Origin: JAJRAG01 sp050010535 | GTDB taxonomy: Archaea > Thermoplasmatota > Thermoplasmata > Methanomassiliicoccales > JACIVX01 | Length of the DNA: 64,000 bases | Direction: 5' to 3' | Assembly (NCBI GenBank): GCA_050010535.1 | Contig: JBEKKT010000001.1 | Coordinates: forward strand, 1 to 64,000 | Part shown: positions 27,025 through 35,960 of the stretch, piece by piece | Layout: each line of letters starts with the position of its first letter | How positions within the stretch are numbered: position 1 is the stretch's first letter | Notes under the pieces: model-generated | What the model saw: only the letters and a program-made list of their open reading frames with translations | What the model was told of the DNA's origin: nothing | The model's database searches: none | Position numbers and translations under genes: made by a program

Positions 27025-27201
27025 ATGCCGCCAAGAGTTGATGAGAATCGATGCACTGGGTGTGGAAAGTGTGAGGAAGTGTGTCCGGCGAGAGTGTACA
27101 GGATCATCGACAGATTGTCGAAGGTCGAAGGCGCGGAAGAATGCACGGAATGCGGTGCTTGCATGGACGAATGCCCGTCTAAGGCAATCGAGCTGAAGTA
27201 G
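27025..27201 (+). CDS. Small 2[4Fe-4S] ferredoxin
   Basis: Ferredoxin of 58 aa with two cluster motifs, CTGCGKCEEVCP and CTECGACMDECP, each CxxCxxCxxxCP. It is a soluble low-potential electron carrier. The ATG at 27025 (MPPRVDENR) gives a normal length. It has no close partner gene, so the redox partner is unknown; GDH, the Hdr cluster and CODH/ACS are all candidates. Confidence 0.9.
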   Translation: MPPRVDENRCTGCGKCEEVCPARVYRIIDRLSKVEGAEECTECGACMDECPSKAIELK

Positions 27202-27583
27202 GAAGGGAATTGGAAACCAGCCAGACTTGTCGTAATCGAGGAAGTGGCTCGAACGCTTCGCCACCATCGGTCCCATGGGCCATTTGTCACAGAGTGTGAC
27301 CTTGCTGAATGCATTGATGCATCTAGGTTCGGCACCAAATGCGTTTTTGAGAGGCGGCCAAAGAGATGATCGAAGAAGAGATTCGAGTAACTGGGCCCAC
27401 AACGTTCAGAATCGTCCAGTGCGACCTAACATGCAATGTCGGATGTCTTCGATTCTCGCAGTCCCTTTCAATCACAACAGCGATGGCAGCATAAGCCAGA
27501 TGTTCAAATTTGGCATGACTATTTCGAAAGATATAAATAGCGTCCAACCTGTCAAATCAATACCGTTGCAAGGGGGCCGGTCA
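27202..27583. other. Intergenic region before alba
   Basis: About 380 bp. Only the alba TATA box at 27531-27540 can be supported; the plus-strand frame that runs through it (from 27275) has no family resemblance until it enters alba. Confidence 0.45.
27531..27540 (+). promoter_or_regulatory. TATA box of alba
   Basis: ATATAAATAG, 44-53 bp before the TTG start at 27584. Confidence 0.6.
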
Positions 27584-27856
27584 TTGGCGGACGAAAACAC
27601 AGTATACATCGGAAAGAAACCGACAATGAACTACGTGCTTGCCGTCGTTACACAATTCAACAGCGGATCGAACGACGTCATCATCAAAGCTAGGGGGAGA
27701 GCGATAAGCAGAGCTGTCGATGTCGCCGAGATTGTCAGGCACAGGTTCATTCACGACGCAGTAGTAAAGGAGATCAAGATCGAGACGGAGACTCTGAAGG
27801 GAGAGAACGGCAACACTGCTAATGTCTCTTCAATCGAAATTGTCGTAAGCAAATAG
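27584..27856 (+). CDS. alba: Chromatin protein Alba (TTG start)
   Basis: Protein of 90 aa, the standard Alba size, a dimeric DNA/RNA-binding chromatin protein. Typical features are NTVYIGKKPTMNYVLAV, with the conserved Lys-Lys-Pro patch, the loop DVIIKARGRAISRAVDVAEI and the C-terminal strand SSIEIVVSK. It begins with TTG at 27584 behind an AGGGGG-rich site; no ATG or GTG lies in frame nearby that would give a normal N-terminus. The TATA box position supports this. Confidence 0.92.
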   Translation: MADENTVYIGKKPTMNYVLAVVTQFNSGSNDVIIKARGRAISRAVDVAEIVRHRFIHDAVVKEIKIETETLKGENGNTANVSSIEIVVSK

Positions 27857-27949
27857 CGTGGGCATAAAGGAAATAAGACCCATTGCCCATCCGCCTCTAT
27901 TACGCATCGTTGCAGCTAGGCGCATGACCCGGACGCGTGTGACGAAGAC

Positions 27950-28678
27950 TTAAGTCTGGTCGCTGATCTCTCTTTCCAGGAGCTTGAGATCCTTCTCGTC
28001 GAGAGCTGAAGGATCGAGGGGCATCAACAAAATCGACTCGGCGAGCGTCACCTGGTCCTTGAGCAATTGCAAGAATCTCAATACTGACTTGAAATCATTC
28101 TGGGTGATCAAATACTCCAGACCCTCTAGAACGACAATCGTGTCTTTGTTCTCAGTCAGGAAGTTCTTGATAAGAGTCGACAAACGAGGGAGCTCAGTAG
28201 GGGACAGGAACTCTCCGACAAACTTGCCCTCTCGGTCCGGAGACGAAGACACCTCCGCCTTCGTCAGCCAGACCATCAGGCAGTCAATCCCATGCTTCTC
28301 CCTTATGGTTGAAGGATGCGTCCTGAGAATACAGAGCCCTTTCGCTCCTTTCTGGACCGAGGAGCGGAACAGCGCGAACGTAACATCGAGCCCTCCGTCC
28401 CTTATCAAGTAAGTGGCTCCTCTGGACAGTCTTGAGGGAATCGATGCAGCGGCTTCCTCCTCCTTGGCGGTGAAGTCCAAACCCAGCTCGCCGGAGATTC
28501 TCCTTTTCTTGGCCTGCACCTTCGAGTCTATTGAGCTCTTGTTGCTCTTTGCCAAGACCTGGATTTCCCGCGCGGTATAACCCTTGACCGTCAAAGCGAT
28601 GAGCTCGTCCCATGCCTCTTTCAGACCTTCCTCATAGCCCTTTAGGTAGCCCTTAGCATAAGACTCCTCTTCTGACAC
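27950..28678 (-). CDS. DUF835 domain protein
   Basis: Protein of 242 aa. After an Arg/Lys-rich helical first third, residues about 88-240 match DUF835: GATYLIRDGGLDVTFALF, GLCILRTHPSTIREKHGI, IVVLEGLEYLITQNDFKSV and a C-terminal helix after PLDPSALDEKD. DUF835 resembles a KaiC-like fold that has lost its P-loop. The GTG at 28678 has GAGGGATG just upstream and a TTTAA element about 30 bp before; an ATG at 28786 would overlap the start of the divergent gene. Function unknown, possibly signalling together with KaiC-like ATPases. Confidence 0.68.
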   Translation of the reverse strand: MSEEESYAKGYLKGYEEGLKEAWDELIALTVKGYTAREIQVLAKSNKSSIDSKVQAKKRRISGELGLDFTAKEEEAAASIPSRLSRGATYLIRDGGLDVTFALFRSSVQKGAKGLCILRTHPSTIREKHGIDCLMVWLTKAEVSSSPDREGKFVGEFLSPTELPRLSTLIKNFLTENKDTIVVLEGLEYLITQNDFKSVLRFLQLLKDQVTLAESILLMPLDPSALDEKDLKLLEREISDQT

Positions 28679-28784
28679 CGCATCCCTCAGTGTTAAATGA
28701 ACCGCGTACCTGGTTAAATTCTTTTGCAGGCACGCGACCACGGAACCAAAGCTTTTTATCGAGACCGAGTTCCTAGGGTGCGTC

Positions 28785-30314
28785 ATGCGACCCCGTCTGA
28801 GGATGAAGGGATCAAAAATCACGCCAAAGAACCTCGAAAAAGAACTGCTTGAGAAGGCGAAGAGGCTGGCCGAGAATCCCAAAATCCTCATGCCTACCTG
28901 TCAGGAGCCTTGCAGGAGGTGCGATTTCGACGGCCTTCTGAGGAAGATGGAGAGCATTGCGAGGTTCAAGAACGAACCAGAGAAGCTCGTCTCATTGGCC
29001 AACTGGGGGGATCAGCTAGTTAGGGCTTACGCTGCGACGATCTCTTTGGCCGCGGCTGGAAAGATCCCATATCTTGCCGTTATCAACCTGCCGACCGGAG
29101 AGGTCTCTTATGCACTCCGTGGTAAGGTCGATAAAGAGAAGCTTATAGGGATCGAGTACTTCGATGACCCTGATCTGAGGCTGCTGGCCTTCTGGGACAT
29201 TGCAGAGAAGAGGGATCTGCACCTGTATTCCTCTTTGGACAAGTTCTCTTGCTCCTCGGAGCCAAGCGCTCCCGTCGAATACGTCAGAGAAATGATCTCC
29301 ACGGCACCCTACAAGATCAATCGTCAGAACAAGTGCCCCCATCCCGATTCGAATATCTCCTTGAACGTGGTCTGGAAATCCCCCAACGTCACTGTTTCAG
29401 TATGTCAGGAGTGCCTTTCGGACGTGAACCTTCTGCATCACCTTGCGAGCAGAATCGCAGCCAGAGACCCCACCGACGATTTTGAGATCGAGGTGGAATA
29501 TGAACTTGAATGCAGGTCGAACTGCTCCAGATGCCTGGTGAAGGAACCGTATCATATGAGCTCCGGCCTCAGAGAGGAGTACTTTGAGGGCGAGATCGAC
29601 GACAAGACCGTCGTGGAGAAGTTCGTGAGAGAGAAGCTCGCTGGACTCAAAGGATTAGGAGAGGAGCTATTCGTCGCCGGCAGCAAATGCTTCGGGAGCG
29701 ACAAGAAGGCGTTCATAGAGCACATCCGGGGAAGCGAAACCGAGAAGGCTGCCCTGTCTGGGCTGATTTCCTCGACGAGAATGTCGATAATATCCATGAC
29801 CGACCAGGCTGGGAGAATCGTCTCCGATATTTGGGAGGAGCACGGCGAGAGATTGCTTTCTCAAATCGCCTCACCTACCGTCGTTGAGAGCCTAAGACGA
29901 GAGAACTCCGGTCTCGCACCATCTCAGCTCATACAAGAAGCCGGGAGATTGGAGATGGCAAGAGGCGTCCATTCCTCGCTTCCTGAGTACACAATGCTTG
30001 GAGAAGTCGGGAAATACGCCGACAGGCTTGCGAGACTGTGCAAGACTGGGGGAAAGAGCGCAGTGGCGAGGTTGATAGAGAGAGAGAAGCACAGGGAGCA
30101 CAGGCTCAGGGCGGTCTCCTATGGCTTCCTTGTTGCTATCGGAGAATCGGAAGGGAAGGCATGGCAGTTCACGAAGGAAGAGATGGATTTCGGGTCCTAC
30201 TTATCGACCTTCGCATCCAAGCTTTTACAAAGTGATGGAGAGGAATACCACATTGCGCTTCAGCTTATTGTGCAAGCTAGCGGATCGATCGAACAGGTCG
30301 AGATGAAGCACTAG
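28785..30314 (+). CDS. Large Cys-rich protein of unknown function
   Basis: Protein of 509 aa that I do not recognise. Cysteines occur in pairs that could bind zinc or a cluster: CQEPCRRCDFDGLL near residue 40, NKCPHPDSN near 190, CQECLSD near 213, and ECRSNCSRCLVK near 245. The second half is helical and without Cys pairs (for example ARLIEREKHREHRLRAVSYGFLVAI). A CTTTTTATC element about 25 bp before the ATG is a plausible promoter. It is divergent from the DUF835 gene with adjoining promoters, which hints at a functional pair. Confidence 0.6.
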   Translation: MRPRLRMKGSKITPKNLEKELLEKAKRLAENPKILMPTCQEPCRRCDFDGLLRKMESIARFKNEPEKLVSLANWGDQLVRAYAATISLAAAGKIPYLAVINLPTGEVSYALRGKVDKEKLIGIEYFDDPDLRLLAFWDIAEKRDLHLYSSLDKFSCSSEPSAPVEYVREMISTAPYKINRQNKCPHPDSNISLNVVWKSPNVTVSVCQECLSDVNLLHHLASRIAARDPTDDFEIEVEYELECRSNCSRCLVKEPYHMSSGLREEYFEGEIDDKTVVEKFVREKLAGLKGLGEELFVAGSKCFGSDKKAFIEHIRGSETEKAALSGLISSTRMSIISMTDQAGRIVSDIWEEHGERLLSQIASPTVVESLRRENSGLAPSQLIQEAGRLEMARGVHSSLPEYTMLGEVGKYADRLARLCKTGGKSAVARLIEREKHREHRLRAVSYGFLVAIGESEGKAWQFTKEEMDFGSYLSTFASKLLQSDGEEYHIALQLIVQASGSIEQVEMKH

Positions 30315-30320
30315 AAAGCG

Positions 30321-31343
30321 TCAGTCAAGGATCCTGAACTCCACAACGATATGGGATGTCGATGGGGCATAGGATTTGACCTCCCTTATTCCGAGTATCT
30401 CATGTCTTCTTCCGGCGGTGGCTTCGGACACCCTGCTCAAGGGCCTGTTGGGAAGGAGGTCAATTGGGCACGTTTCATGATAGTAGACTATGCATCCTGG
30501 GCGTCCGAGACTGATGGCTTTCACCAGGAACTTGTCTGTCGTTCCAACGTACCCCATTATCACTCGGTCCGCGAACCCCTCCCCTGCGAGGTCATGATTG
30601 TCGCCTAGGACGGGGACGACCCTGCCCTCCACGTGATTGATTCTGATGTTCTCTCTCAGGTAGCAATAAGCAACTGGATTCATCTCGCAGGCGACGACCT
30701 TCTCTGCCCCGGCATGGACCGTCAAAGGAAGTGTGAGGTAGCCGATGCCGGCGAACATGTCGACGACCGTCTGCCCTCTGCAGTCGAGTTCGCCCATTCT
30801 CTTCCGCTCGTCAACGTTTCCGGAGGAGAACATTATCCTGGCAACGTCGAACTTGTAGTAGATTCCGTTCTCCAGATGCACAGTCTCCGTCTCCTTCCCG
30901 TACAGGATACGCAGGTTGGGAGTACGGTAGGTTCCGGTGATTATGCCAACTTCCTCGCAAACCGTCTTCGCTCTGAGTACCTTGGCGTATTTCCTAGCAA
31001 CCTCGGACTTAACGCTCTCGAGCTCGCTGGGAATTCGGAGGACCAGGACGTCCCCCAGCATCTCCCACTTCACAGGCAGAAAAGGTTTCAATGAATCATC
31101 GATTCCAATCTCATCGAGGATGCGCTTGTACGGGGAGACGCGGCAAATTTGCTCCTCGCCGGAGCCGTCCACGATCTTAAAGCCAATCTCATTGGCCAGA
31201 CCCTCGGTCACACTCTCCCTAACCGGAACGAACACGTAGTCGCCGTTCTCGAAAATACTGAGATCCTTCCTGGCAGCTCTGGACAAGAATAGCTTCTTCC
31301 TGACGGTCTCGGCTCTTAGCTTTGGGATCTTTGCCAGCTTCAT
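30321..31343 (-). CDS. taw2: tRNA-Phe wyosine pathway aminocarboxypropyltransferase Taw2
   Basis: Protein of 340 aa of the Trm5/Taw2 class. Taw2 moves the 3-amino-3-carboxypropyl group of SAM onto the wyosine precursor at G37 of tRNA-Phe. SAM motif I is VVDMFAGIGYLTLPL. In Trm5 methyltransferases the catalytic motif reads NLP; here it is DRVIMGYVGTTDKFL followed by CIVYYHET, the Taw2 pattern. The other wyosine genes are not in the window. It converges with the Cys-rich protein gene, six bases apart. Confidence 0.85.
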   Translation of the reverse strand: MKLAKIPKLRAETVRKKLFLSRAARKDLSIFENGDYVFVPVRESVTEGLANEIGFKIVDGSGEEQICRVSPYKRILDEIGIDDSLKPFLPVKWEMLGDVLVLRIPSELESVKSEVARKYAKVLRAKTVCEEVGIITGTYRTPNLRILYGKETETVHLENGIYYKFDVARIMFSSGNVDERKRMGELDCRGQTVVDMFAGIGYLTLPLTVHAGAEKVVACEMNPVAYCYLRENIRINHVEGRVVPVLGDNHDLAGEGFADRVIMGYVGTTDKFLVKAISLGRPGCIVYYHETCPIDLLPNRPLSRVSEATAGRRHEILGIREVKSYAPSTSHIVVEFRILD

Positions 31344-31395
31344 TCGAGAAGTTCAGAAGGTTGCGCATATTTCATGTTTTTCATTCGATCGGAGA

Positions 31396-32565
31396 TCATT
31401 TCCCTAGCAGCGAGCCGAGTATCTGCGGAGAGAACTTGAGCAAGGAAGGTATGGACCTGAGGATGCTCGGCGCTAGTCTGCTGGGATAATCGATGTCACC
31501 TTGCGACAGAATCTCAAGGACGTCCTTCCGATTCATTAGCTTTCCGACCTCGTCGAGCTTCTGATCGCTCAACCTGACAAATACCTTCCGTATCCTGTAG
31601 CCCTTGTCAATCTCCTTGCCAACATCAGACCTCCATCTATCCTGATATCTCGACATCATGCGGGATGAGAAATCATTCCGCTCGAGAGACTCCGCCGCTG
31701 TCTTGGCGGCGCACTCTGCGGCTACCATCCCGGTGTACAACCCTCCACCGCTGAGAGGTTTCGCCTGGGCCGCTGCGTCCCCTACGACCATGATTCGATC
31801 GGCGTAGGTGCTCTGCGGGGGTCCGACGGGGATTATGCCGGAGATGGAGCTCAATCGCTCCGCCCCGCCCAATCCCGCTGTCTTTAGAAAAGAGGACAGG
31901 AATCTGCTTGGGGCGCCGTATCTCCCACCCACGCAAAGCCCGACTCGCGTGAAGTCCCCACATGGTATCATCCAGGCGAAGAACCCTGGGGCGATCTTTT
32001 GTCCGAGATAAACCTGGATGCGATCCTGATCCTCAAGCCTGCGATTGATGTCGGCTTGTATTCCCCTAACCATGTCTCTCGGTTGACCTATGCCAGCGAC
32101 GCTTCCGACGCACGACTTGTAGCCATCACTCCCAACAAGCAGACTGGCACGAAGCGTCTTCTTCTCACCTCTTGACACTGTCTCCACGATCACAGAGTCC
32201 CGATCCCGGGTGAATGAAGTGAACCTAGTACAGGTCATGAATTCAGCGCCTGCCTCGAGCGCCTTCTCATAGCATGCGACGTCGAAGGCGCTTCTGTCGA
32301 CCACCAACGCCTTTGTCTCCTTCCCGTTGAGCTCGATCGAGGTACCGCCCGGAAAATGCACGGCCCCGCCGCTAATCCGATTCAAGACCGTCTCCTCTGC
32401 GCATGCCGTCTCCACGACCCTTGGGGTCACGAGACCCGCGCACTGCACAGGCGTACCGATCTCGGCATGCTCTTCCAGAACGAGTGTTCGCATCGACCTT
32501 GCGGCAAGGGCTGCGACCCTACTTCCTATGGGCCCCCCTCCGACGACGATTAGGTCCGAATCCAT
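31396..32565 (-). CDS. Geranylgeranyl reductase family flavoprotein
   Basis: FAD protein of 389 aa with the N-terminal dinucleotide motif VVGGGPIGSRVAALAA, the family CAGLVTPR segment and the C-terminal FAD motif RIMVVGDAAAQAKPLSGGGLYTG. Family members saturate the geranylgeranyl chains of archaeal lipids. A second member is encoded at the end of the window, so one may act on lipids and the other on quinones or another polyprenyl compound; sequence alone does not tell which. Confidence 0.85.
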   Translation of the reverse strand: MDSDLIVVGGGPIGSRVAALAARSMRTLVLEEHAEIGTPVQCAGLVTPRVVETACAEETVLNRISGGAVHFPGGTSIELNGKETKALVVDRSAFDVACYEKALEAGAEFMTCTRFTSFTRDRDSVIVETVSRGEKKTLRASLLVGSDGYKSCVGSVAGIGQPRDMVRGIQADINRRLEDQDRIQVYLGQKIAPGFFAWMIPCGDFTRVGLCVGGRYGAPSRFLSSFLKTAGLGGAERLSSISGIIPVGPPQSTYADRIMVVGDAAAQAKPLSGGGLYTGMVAAECAAKTAAESLERNDFSSRMMSRYQDRWRSDVGKEIDKGYRIRKVFVRLSDQKLDEVGKLMNRKDVLEILSQGDIDYPSRLAPSILRSIPSLLKFSPQILGSLLGK

Positions 32566-32696
32566 CTACTCGAAGGAACCATTCTGGGCTATTTGTTGTT
32601 TTGGATTTCCTGGAAGATCTGATTTAGCCGGGAACAGGCGTTTCTGAAGAGATTGTATCATCGATTAATCCACGCAACGGATGTATGGGCCCGAAC

Positions 32697-34289
32697 TCAT
32701 CGCCCATCGTTCGAGGCGAACCTGTCCTTCGTCCTAAACTGACCCTCATACATCGCCCGCATTGTCTCGATCGTATCCGCGTCCGGGGGATCCTTGTCCT
32801 GACGGATGTTCTTGATTCTCGCGAAGCGCAGGGTCAGACCCGATTGGTAAGTTGGACTCTCTTGGATCTCGTCGAACGCCACCTCAACCACCAGCGTGGG
32901 CCTCACCTCCACTACGTGCTCCGACTTCCTAACAGCGGTGGCCAACAGACGCTCCGTCATCCACTTGAACTCTTCGTCCGTCAGCCCCTTGAAGGTCTTC
33001 CCCACCATCGAATAGCCCTCCCCCGAGACCGCAGCCAGGTGATAGTCGCTCAGCCATCCCTCCCTTTTTCCGTATCCCCATTCGGCCGCAATGATCACAA
33101 GATCGAGGGTCTGGCTCTTCTTGACTTTCAACCACTTCTTCCCCCTTCTTCCGACGGCGTAGACGCTCTGGAGGTCCTTCGCCATCAACCCTTCGTGCCC
33201 CTCGCTGAGTGCGCGGTTATAGAAATCGATGGCGACCATTGGGTCTGCGGTGACCGTGCGAGGCACGAGCAGATCGCCCGGAACGGTCCTCTCGAGGATG
33301 CTCCAACGATCTCGTAGAACAACATTGACCAAAGATTCGCGTTCCTTCATCAATATGTCGAAGACATATAGTTTCACTGGGACGGTCTCCTGAAGACCTC
33401 TTATGTCATGGACCTTCGTGATCCTCCTCATGACGTGCTGGAAAGGCAAAGGACGTTCGCGGAACGCGATCACCTCCCCCTCAAGGATCGTGATCTCGTC
33501 CGTCAGCGATTTCCTGATCAGGTCGACGATTTCCGGGAGGCTATCCGTGAGATCGGTCAACCGGCGGCTGTAGATCCTGACTTCGTTCCCTTTCTTGTGG
33601 ATTTGAACCCGTGCACCGTCGAGTTTGAACTCAAAGGCAGCCTTCTTCAGGATCGATAGGGCCTCTTCGACCGATCCAACGGATTCGGCGAGCATCGGCT
33701 TGATCGGGACACAAGGCACAGGACCTATTCGCTCCAATGCGGCGGGTCCACTGAGTATGGCGATCTCCGCTGTTCTCGCGATGTCACCGGAAAGCATGTA
33801 GGCATTTCTTATCCCTTCGAGATCGTGTGCTCCGGAGGCGAGAGCGATGGAATCGAGGACGGTGCCATCGTTCACCCCTGTTCGCATCTCCCCAAAAACA
33901 CTCCTCGCAATGCACTCTCTCTCCTTGGCGGTGACCCGGCCGAAGAGGTTCTGAAGCAGATGCTCCTTCACTCTCCTCGATCCGGCTCCCTGAGCCCCGG
34001 CAATCTTATCCAGAATCGCGATCACACCGTTCAGAGTGAGCTCCTCCTCGAGAAGCATGCTCTGCTTCTTGCTCGACCAAGCCTTGCTGATCGTTGCGTA
34101 TCCAATGTCGAGGTTCCTTGAGTCAGACTCGGGGAAGGCTCGTCCAAGCGTCAGCAGCACTGCGGGTCTGATTTCATCACGATCGACCGAGAGGAGGAAG
34201 TTGGCGAGAATCTCCGCCTTCTTCTTGCGGCTGCTGGTTGACTCGAGCTGCTCGCACAGGTCGGCAAACGCGCGGATGGATGTTGGCAA
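32697..34289 (-). CDS. lig: ATP-dependent DNA ligase
   Basis: Replicative-type archaeal ligase of 530 aa that joins Okazaki fragments. The N-terminal DNA-binding domain (about 1-200) precedes the adenylation motif FEFKLDGARVQIHKKG with Lys222. Motifs III-V follow: VKLYVFDIL, GLMAKDLQSVYAVGRR and WLKVKK. The C-terminal OB fold ends in LRFARIKNIRQDKDP. The start is TTG at 34289, about 25 bp after a TATA-like TTACAATAG, so the message would be nearly leaderless. Confidence 0.96.
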   Translation of the reverse strand: MPTSIRAFADLCEQLESTSSRKKKAEILANFLLSVDRDEIRPAVLLTLGRAFPESDSRNLDIGYATISKAWSSKKQSMLLEEELTLNGVIAILDKIAGAQGAGSRRVKEHLLQNLFGRVTAKERECIARSVFGEMRTGVNDGTVLDSIALASGAHDLEGIRNAYMLSGDIARTAEIAILSGPAALERIGPVPCVPIKPMLAESVGSVEEALSILKKAAFEFKLDGARVQIHKKGNEVRIYSRRLTDLTDSLPEIVDLIRKSLTDEITILEGEVIAFRERPLPFQHVMRRITKVHDIRGLQETVPVKLYVFDILMKERESLVNVVLRDRWSILERTVPGDLLVPRTVTADPMVAIDFYNRALSEGHEGLMAKDLQSVYAVGRRGKKWLKVKKSQTLDLVIIAAEWGYGKREGWLSDYHLAAVSGEGYSMVGKTFKGLTDEEFKWMTERLLATAVRKSEHVVEVRPTLVVEVAFDEIQESPTYQSGLTLRFARIKNIRQDKDPPDADTIETMRAMYEGQFRTKDRFASNDGR

Positions 34290-34367
34290 CGTCGAGAGTG
34301 AACGGTCGATGGACTATTGTAACTTACCTTGAGATAACCGAGTAACAAGCGATCGAAACAGCAAGAA

Positions 34368-35015
34368 TCAGCGCTTCGAAACCTCCTGCCAATCATGCAT
34401 GAATCTCTCTATCCCAGCATCGGTCAGGGGATGCTTGAACATCTTCTTCAGGACATCGTAGGGAATCGTTGCAATTTGAGCTCCCATTATCGCCGCCTCG
34501 ACAACATGTCTAGGGTGTCTTACGCTCGCCACGATTACCTCCGCATCGAAGTCGTAGTTGTCCAGGATGTTAAGGATCTGCGCCACGACGTCCATTCCGT
34601 CGTGGCCTACGTCGTCCAAACGCCCGACGAACGGCGAAATGTACTTGGCACCAGCCTTGCATGCGAGCAACGCCTGAGCCGGAGAGAAGACGAGCGTCAT
34701 GTTGACCTTGATGCCTTCTTTCGACAGCATCTTAGTCGCTTTGAGGCCGTCCTCTGTAATCGGGATCTTGACAACGATGTTCTTGTGTACGGCGGCGAGT
34801 TTCCTCGCTTCCTTGACTATGTCATCGACCTTGGTGCTGATGACCTCGGCGCTTATCGGCCCGTCGACGATCTCGCAGATCTCCCTCACCAGCGTGTCGA
34901 AGTTCGTCTTCTCCTTCGCTACTAGAGTCGGATTCGTCGTCACGCCGTCCAAAATCCCCCAGCTGTTTACTTCCCTGATCTGTTCGATATTAGCGCTGTC
35001 GATGAATATCTTCAT
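34368..35015 (-). CDS. tal: Transaldolase (short, MipB/TalC type)
   Basis: TIM-barrel enzyme of 215 aa of the short transaldolase / fructose-6-phosphate aldolase family. The Schiff-base Lys is in NIVVKIPITEDG; other marks are DGVTTNPTLVAKE, FSPAQALLACKAGAKYISPFVGRLDD and the C-terminal HPLTDAGIERFMHDW. The ATG follows directly after the TAG of the transketolase subunit gene, so the three genes form one unit for the non-oxidative pentose phosphate reactions. Confidence 0.95.
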   Translation of the reverse strand: MKIFIDSANIEQIREVNSWGILDGVTTNPTLVAKEKTNFDTLVREICEIVDGPISAEVISTKVDDIVKEARKLAAVHKNIVVKIPITEDGLKATKMLSKEGIKVNMTLVFSPAQALLACKAGAKYISPFVGRLDDVGHDGMDVVAQILNILDNYDFDAEVIVASVRHPRHVVEAAIMGAQIATIPYDVLKKMFKHPLTDAGIERFMHDWQEVSKR

Positions 35016-35960
35016 CTAGATCTTCCTCCGGATCACTTCTTCTGCGGATTCAACAATCCTGGCGCTCGTTAGACCATACTTGACCATCAATTCTTCACTC
35101 TCGCCCGATTCGCCGAATGTGTCAGGAATCCCGACCCTCCGCATTAAACAGCCTCCATGCTCTGCTAGGAATGTTCCGACGGCGCTGCCAAGCCCCGTCA
35201 ACATGTTGTGCTCCTCAGCTGTGACGATACCCCCAGTTCTCTTCACTGCCTTGGCAACCGTCTCCTCGTCGAGAGGCTTAATCGTGCTCATGTTCACGAC
35301 ATGCGCAGATATGCCCTTCTTATGTAATTCGTCGGCGGCGTCCAGGCATAGCGCCAGCATCTGGCCCGTACCGATGAGGGAGACGTCCTCTCCTTCCCTT
35401 ATCTCAGTCGCCTTGCCAATCGTGAAGGGAGAATCCGCCGTCGTGACGACTGGGAAGTCGACCCTACCCAGGCGAACATAGCACGGCCCGGGACGGTCGA
35501 CCACCGCCTTGGTGGCCTTGTATGTCTCTATCGCGTCTGCGGGAATGATGACGGTCATATCCGGAAGGGTCCGCATGAGTGCGACGTCCTCCGCAGTCTG
35601 ATGCGAAGCTCCGTCCCCGCCCACCGTAATCCCTGCATGGGTCGCGACGATCTTTACGTTGAACTTCGGATAGCAAATCGACTGCCTGATCTGATCCCAG
35701 CATCTGCCGGTCGCGAAGACTGCGAAAGAAGATGCAAAAACGATCTTACCGCTCGCTGCCAGTCCAGCTGCCGTTCCCATCATGTCCTGCTCTGCGATGC
35801 CGCAGTTGAAGAACCTACCCGGGAACTTGCTCCCAAAGTCACTCGTCCGAGTCGAGCTCGAGAGGTCCGCGTCTAAGACAACGACGTCGCTCCGGGACTG
35901 CCCAATCTCCACGAGGGCCTTGCCGTACGCCTTCCTCTGGCTGGCGAGGGTCCAGTTCAT
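35016..35960 (-). CDS. Transketolase, C-terminal subunit
   Basis: Subunit of 314 aa with the pyrimidine-binding and C-terminal domains of transketolase: FFNCGIAEQDMMGTAAGLA, THAGITVGGDGASHQTAEDVA, and PCYVRLGR. Its ATG overlaps the TGA of the N-terminal subunit gene by one base (TGATG). In-frame sequence upstream to 36122 is inside that gene and is not used. Split transketolases are common in archaea. Confidence 0.95.
   Translation of the reverse strand: MNWTLASQRKAYGKALVEIGQSRSDVVVLDADLSSSTRTSDFGSKFPGRFFNCGIAEQDMMGTAAGLAASGKIVFASSFAVFATGRCWDQIRQSICYPKFNVKIVATHAGITVGGDGASHQTAEDVALMRTLPDMTVIIPADAIETYKATKAVVDRPGPCYVRLGRVDFPVVTTADSPFTIGKATEIREGEDVSLIGTGQMLALCLDAADELHKKGISAHVVNMSTIKPLDEETVAKAVKRTGGIVTAEEHNMLTGLGSAVGTFLAEHGGCLMRRVGIPDTFGESGESEELMVKYGLTSARIVESAEEVIRRKI

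Noticed and set aside
26955..27041. 28-codon frame upstream of the ferredoxin gene
   Set aside because: It overlaps the ferredoxin start, shows no family match and has no promoter-like element at proper distance.
30321..31343. Annotation as Trm5 (tRNA m1G37 methyltransferase)
   Set aside because: The catalytic NLP motif of Trm5 is replaced by MGYVGTT and followed by YYHET, which is the Taw2 pattern.
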